A stretch of DNA of 64,000 nt from Chrysogorgia sp. JL179-B06 (lineage: Eukaryota > Cnidaria > Anthozoa > Scleralcyonacea > Chrysogorgiidae), in NCBI GenBank assembly GCA_035772405.1, contig JAYKKM010000044.1, positions 3,110,001 through 3,174,000 on the forward strand, written 5' to 3'. A program made the position numbers and the translations under genes. Every line of letters begins with the position of its first letter. Within the stretch, counting starts at the first letter, position 1. Below, piece by piece: positions 50,801-56,800 of the stretch. The notes under the pieces were generated by a model. The model was not told the DNA's origin. It worked only from the letters and a program-made list of their open reading frames with translations, and searched no databases.

Positions 50801-53800
50801 TGGGGTGAATTTTCATTTCATAGAAGAGTACGGCATTTCCGACGATGCGTCCTTACTATAGACACATCTGAAGAGTATTTATGCTGTGGTCGTTGATGTG
50901 GCCATTGTTGGTGATGACGTAACCACGATTTTCTCTTTCAGAATCTACCGATACGGCCAGGTCAAGAAATGTTTCATCTACCGTTTGGTTAGCAGTGGGA
51001 CCTTCGAGAAACGAATGTATGAACGGCAGGTTACGAAGCAAGGCATGTCGGGTAAGCAGATAGAAATCAAGATACACTTTTAGCTGAAGAAGTAACAGTA
51101 TTTGGTCCAACCTACCTCTTGTCTAATGACTTCGTGTCTCTCTAAACGACCAGGGGTTTTCATTGTTCTAACATTATATCATAGTCAATCAACTAAAGTC
51201 TTTGTTCTATCTTTTTGTTCGTCTTTATGCAATTTTGTGCACGGTGCACGGTCACTGAACCTATTGTATTTTATAACTGCCCATAAACATCGACCGCGAA
51301 TGTTTTAACGAATTTGTAAAATGAGTAGAATATATAATACATACTTTGTTTGGAAGTTGTAGAAACGGTACAAACAAATCATTTTAACTCCGAAAAAGCT
51401 CAATTTGAGCAAGTTAACTTTGATAAAACATCGATGTTTTATTAATCAATGTTTTATCCTGGGTTAAAGATGCTGATTAAATATTAATTTCTTTTGAATT
51501 TTCTTCATGAATTATTAATGAATTTTACAAATATTAATAAACCTAAAACAAAGGATGTGCACGGTGTAAGGTACGGTTCAACATCAAAACGTAGCTCATT
51601 ATAGTCGCTTTGAAGTTTGCCGAGTTTCCAGACCATATCTCGATTGACTATGATTATATTGATTTCAAAGCATGCGAGGTTTCTATGGCCGATACAATAA
51701 CAGAATGACCCACTGGCTTCCTTTGCAAATCAAACCGCTGAATACACTCGTTATTTAGTATAATTTTTCCTTTACGTATGGCCATGATATACTTGTGATC
51801 TTAAACTTGTACGTTGGTTTCTCTTGTTTCTGTAGATCGCGTCATTGACGAGTTGAACCCTCAAGCTAATCTGACCAAACAAGAAGTGATGAGTCTTTTT
51901 AATGAAACGGTATTAATTTAGATACGAAAGTGTTGTGTTGCCTATAGGCTGTATATAGAAATACAAATTGAATACTCTAAAAGTTGGTGTGCTGCGGAAA
52001 TAGTGTCGAGGAGCGAAGGCCTTTCATCAGAGAGTTCGTTCGTTCGCTGGAACATCTGTAGACTCCAACCATGCATCAGATCGTCCAGTGCAAGTCCAGT
52101 GTTTTTGTGATAACTCGTTTTCATATAGCTAATATAGAGAGCTGTTTGGACATTAAAGTCTCTATCTCATGTTTGTGGATTTTACATATTCGTAATATTT
52201 GGTCTTCCTGAGCAAAATCATAATATATCTTGTCATGCGTTAATATACCACAATGTTGTAGTGAATGCGGGAGAGCTCGGAGTAGACAGACGATACGTGG
52301 ACGATCGTCAAGCTCATATCCTCAGAAAAATGATTCTGAGTCCCATACAGGAATCGAACCTGTAACCTTCTGATTGCCGGTGAGACGCTCTAACCATTGA
52401 GCTAACGAGACTCAGATGAAGAGCGAAGGTTACAATGATGTACTGGTTCAATTGATATATGTGCCTACGCGGCAGTCACTATATATCGGTAATGTTTGGA
52501 TGTGTTAATATACACAATGTTGTAGTGAATGTGGGAGAGCTCGGAGTAGACAGACGATACATGGATGATCGTCAAGCTCATATCCTCAGAAAAATTATTC
52601 TGAGTCCCGGACAAGAATCGAACCTGTAACCTTCTGATTGCCGGTGAGACGCTCTAACCATTGAGCTACAGAGACTGAGATGGAGAGCGAAGGTTACGAT
52701 GATGTACTGGTTCAATTTCAGTTTGTTTGATTTGCAAATGTCCGGAATTTGCGTCACACAAGCATAATGACTTATTGGAGAAATGTGTGTATCACTTTCA
52801 TTCTCGAACGAAATCCTTTAAAATCGAGAAGTTTGGTGTTGTGGGAGAAACACGCACACGTATTTTTATTCATTCACTCTTTAGTGTTTTTATTTGATGA
52901 ACGCAAATATATATAACATTCTCTGATAAGTCATTATGCATTATACATTTGAATATCAAACAAACTGATATATCTCAAAAAGAAAGCGAAGAAACGAAAA
53001 TCTTCAAAAGAAGTTACTTTATCATTTTAAAAGTTCTTCCAAATAAAACAATAAAAAATTTTGAGGTTAGGGACACTAAGTACTTTGTCATTTTCTTTCG
53101 CTGTTTTGCAAGAATACCATATTCTGAGTTGTGACTCAATATATTTTTTCTTATTTTTTCCTTTACAATGTCTGCTCGATAAAAAAAGACAATTACGAGC
53201 GGCATGAATATGAAAACAAATGTTTGACTTGCTTGAGCACCACACGCGAGAGCCACGAACAGCCGCGACGCCATATTTAGTTACCAATCCCCCGTTAAAA
53301 TAACTATAGCGAGCCAGCTTTTAAGCTATTAGTATTTTTCAAATACCACAAGTAGTGTAAATCCTTAATTACACGAGCAAAATCATATGATGACTTGTTT
53401 ATTATATCCATAGAAAATGTTTTATCAATATTTCATTGAGTGCTACGAATAAAAAACAAGCATTCAATAGACCGATTGCAAACATGGCGGCGATGTCATG
53501 AAAACGAGGCTTTTCGGTAGTTACCGTTGCTAGGGCCCGAATCATGTTAGTTGATTGGATCACAATTGTTGGACCAAAAACAACAGCCAATCAATCAACG
53601 TGATTCGGGTCCTAGCAACGATAACCACCGAAAAGCCTCGTTTTCTTGACATCGCCGCCATATTTGCAATCGGTCTATGACGTCAAAATTGAAAAGGAAA
53701 CACTCGCTGAACATCGAGTTTGAGCCGACGAGCAAACTCTAAAATGGCGGCGTCCAGAAGCATGCTAAAATACGAGAATGAAAACGTTATTTCTCGAGTA

Positions 53801-56800
53801 CAAAAGCAGATACCATAAAACTATTAACATTTTTAAACATTATACTTAAAGGTGCAGTCCAGTCCGTTCTGCGCATGTATGATATTTCAAACGTTGGCGA
53901 CCCCACATGTCAACAAACTTTAACGGAATAGATTTGCGACAGTTCGAAAGCGAGTATTCGTCAAGGTGGCGAAGGCACGAGTGGTAGTTTGATATAATAG
54001 AGACCTTTAGATTTGAGGACGAAGACGAGTACGAAGACGAGTTTACCATTGCGCATGGTTCTTTTCCATTGTTGTTTCTCCACTGCGCAGAAAAGTTCGT
54101 CCTCGTACTCGTACTCAATCTAAAGGTCACTAATATCCACATTTAGGAACCAAACCTTATAACACGCTTTTTAGGCGGAAAAACTCAAGCGTGTGAAAAA
54201 AATCCGCAATACTTCATATTCAATGTTTATAAAACGCAATGTAAACAAACGATGTAATTGTAAACAGAAACGTGGACATGCGCTGAACGGACTGGACGGC
54301 ACCTTTAAAGGCCTTTTATTTAAAGTGCTTATAAACCCAAAATGGGTTTTTGGTGATTCGGATAGAGCATAAAAAGTTAGTTGATAAGTTCTAGATTAGT
54401 TTTTGCGTTAAACTTTTAGTTTCGGAGATATAACGGCTCAAAGTCACAATTTGTGAAAAAAGTAGCGCAGGCCGGGAGACTGGATCCGAGGAACGTGTTA
54501 TGTTTCAATACTTATAAAAATATATTACAATTCGAGTAGACAAGGTAACATCGTAAAGACACATCGTTTGGGCATTTTTCAATAAAAACTCTTAAGATAG
54601 CTGTCTTCTCCTATACAAAAGCCTAGTTGTTGTTGAAGATGGGTTCCTCGGATCCAGGTCCCTGTGTGTTATTGTAATAGTGGCGCTACTTTTTTCCAAA
54701 AAATGGCACAATTTGCATGTTTGAGCCGTTATATCTCCGAAACTAAAAGTTTAACGCAAAAACTAATCCAGAACTTATTAACTAACTTTTTATGCTCTGT
54801 CCGAATCACCAAAAACCCATTTCGGGTTTACAAGCACTTTGAAAGTAACTTATTTTTTGGGTACAGTTCCACTTTAATATTTCCATTTTTTATTTGCCCC
54901 ACTAAAGCGACCTTGTTTGTTACTTATTAAAGGAACCGGAAGTGAACGAAACCAAGAAGGATGGTTCGTCGTCGTCGTCGTCTGATAAATTCGCAGATCC
55001 AGTTTTAAATCACGTGTGTGAGATGGTGGGGAAATCAATAGCCTCGGTACAAAATAATCTCTCAGATGATTTATAAAACATAGTTTATATCTTGATTACT
55101 GAGTTCATTACCATGAATACAAATGACTGATCTCTAAATAAAGACTTGGTCGAGCAACTATTGTTCAGAAAACGAGACCGGAAGTAGCTCGTGGCGGCCA
55201 TCTTGTTGGGACATTGTTGGGACCACGTTATATAGTTTTACTGTAAGTGACAGAGACTATCTGTCTCTGATCTTGTGAGATATTAAAATGAATCAGTTTT
55301 TCCAAGTAGAACAGAAACTACGGCTCCACAAACGTACCTATCAAATACGAATGAGCGCGTGGCGGCCATATTGGAGTGACCACGGAGGTCACTCCAATAT
55401 GGTCGCCACACACTAATCCGGCTTCATTATTATTGTAATGGAGCCGTAGTTTGTGTTCTATATGGGGAAAACCTTGGACAACTGATTCATTTGGGCATCT
55501 TAACAGATCATAGACAGATAGTCTCTGTCGCCTATAGTAAAACTATTTATAAAATAACTGGAAGTAAATGAGCGAGTACACGCTATCTGATTGGTTACTG
55601 AGCTCAAAAACCGTGCATTATAACTCAATAAAGCATAAGCTGACGTGTTCTTCGCGTAGATTTTGTCGTTTTTGACGGATTTTAAGTAGTTTAAATCACA
55701 AATGAAAGTCAAAGAATACCTGGATACAAAGCTAATCAAGGTAACTAACACAACAGAATGTTTTAACTGCAACGTTGAGTGCATTTTCATCGCTAAAATC
55801 GCCAACGTGTTTTCATCAAAGCCTTCATAACAACGCGCGTTGCTATGTGCTAGCAACGTCTCTTATAACAGGTAAATCTACATTTTGCATGGCTTTATTG
55901 TTAATTTAATGGTGTTCTTTTATAAAAGAAATAAAAAACTTTGTCTTGTGTTATTATCGAGTTATAATGGCACTCGAGAAGCTAGTAAAACACTCGGCTA
56001 TCGCCTCGTGTTTTACACGCATCTGTCGTGCCATTATAACTCGATAATCACACGCGACACGTTTTTTATTTCTTGAATAACGTGGTCCCTTCAAGATGGC
56101 CGCCGCGAAATATTCCTGGCTTCATTTTTTCGCAGCATCCAAACAATAGTTGCTCGATCCAGTCTTTATTTAGAGATCAGTGTATTTTTGGTAATTTGAA
56201 GGCCGCCATTTTTGTTCAGATCGCTGCCGTTAATTTTTGACAAATTAAAGAAACCCTTCACAAATGCGAAGTGTGAATAGAAAAAAATTGTAGTTTCGAC
56301 TGCGCATAAACATGACATGTTCTGAGTCGGGCCTAAATCTTATTTCATGTAAAAAATATGTAAAAAATCTTATGTAAATTATGTAAATAAGATGTTGATG
56401 GCGTTTTAGCGTGTTTAAATAAAGTTTTTCATCATCATCGTCATCTTAATTTTCTTTCAGACTCCTTTTAAACATAAATTGCAAACCTCGCAGAGGTCCA
56501 GGAGCACTCTAACCAAAGCAGAGAAAAGAGAAGCCAAAAAAGGTCTCCATAAACTAATTATATACAGATTATCATTATTGTTATATAGCTCTAGTTTTTC
56601 CTTGTGTGAGACACGCTGTTCATTGGTGGATACATGGTCAGATGATATGTAACAAACAAACTGTTTCCCGCAGTGCAATGTTCCCGTCCTGTGCACGTTA
56701 TGAGCGCGTGACAGGAAAGTTACTGAAATGATTGTTCACAGTTGGCAGCACAACATTGTTCACAGTTGGCAACACAACATTGTTCACAGTTGGCAACACA

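Larger units (their letters stand above)
48420..50845. mobile_element. Large palindromic element with three nested insertions (RAD54L2 intron 14)
   Basis: The left arm (48420-48475 plus 49112-49330) reads CTATGAAATG..ATTCACCCC, ATGATTGTATTTGAAAGAAC, GGCTTTTACATGACTTTCGT, GATGGACACAGCATTACA. The right arm (50080-50256 plus 50744-50845) is its inverted complement. Inside are MITE E copy 2 (48480-49111), MITE C copy 2 (49374-49903) and MITE F (50257-50734). Removing these rejoins matching arm sequence. Confidence 0.85.
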
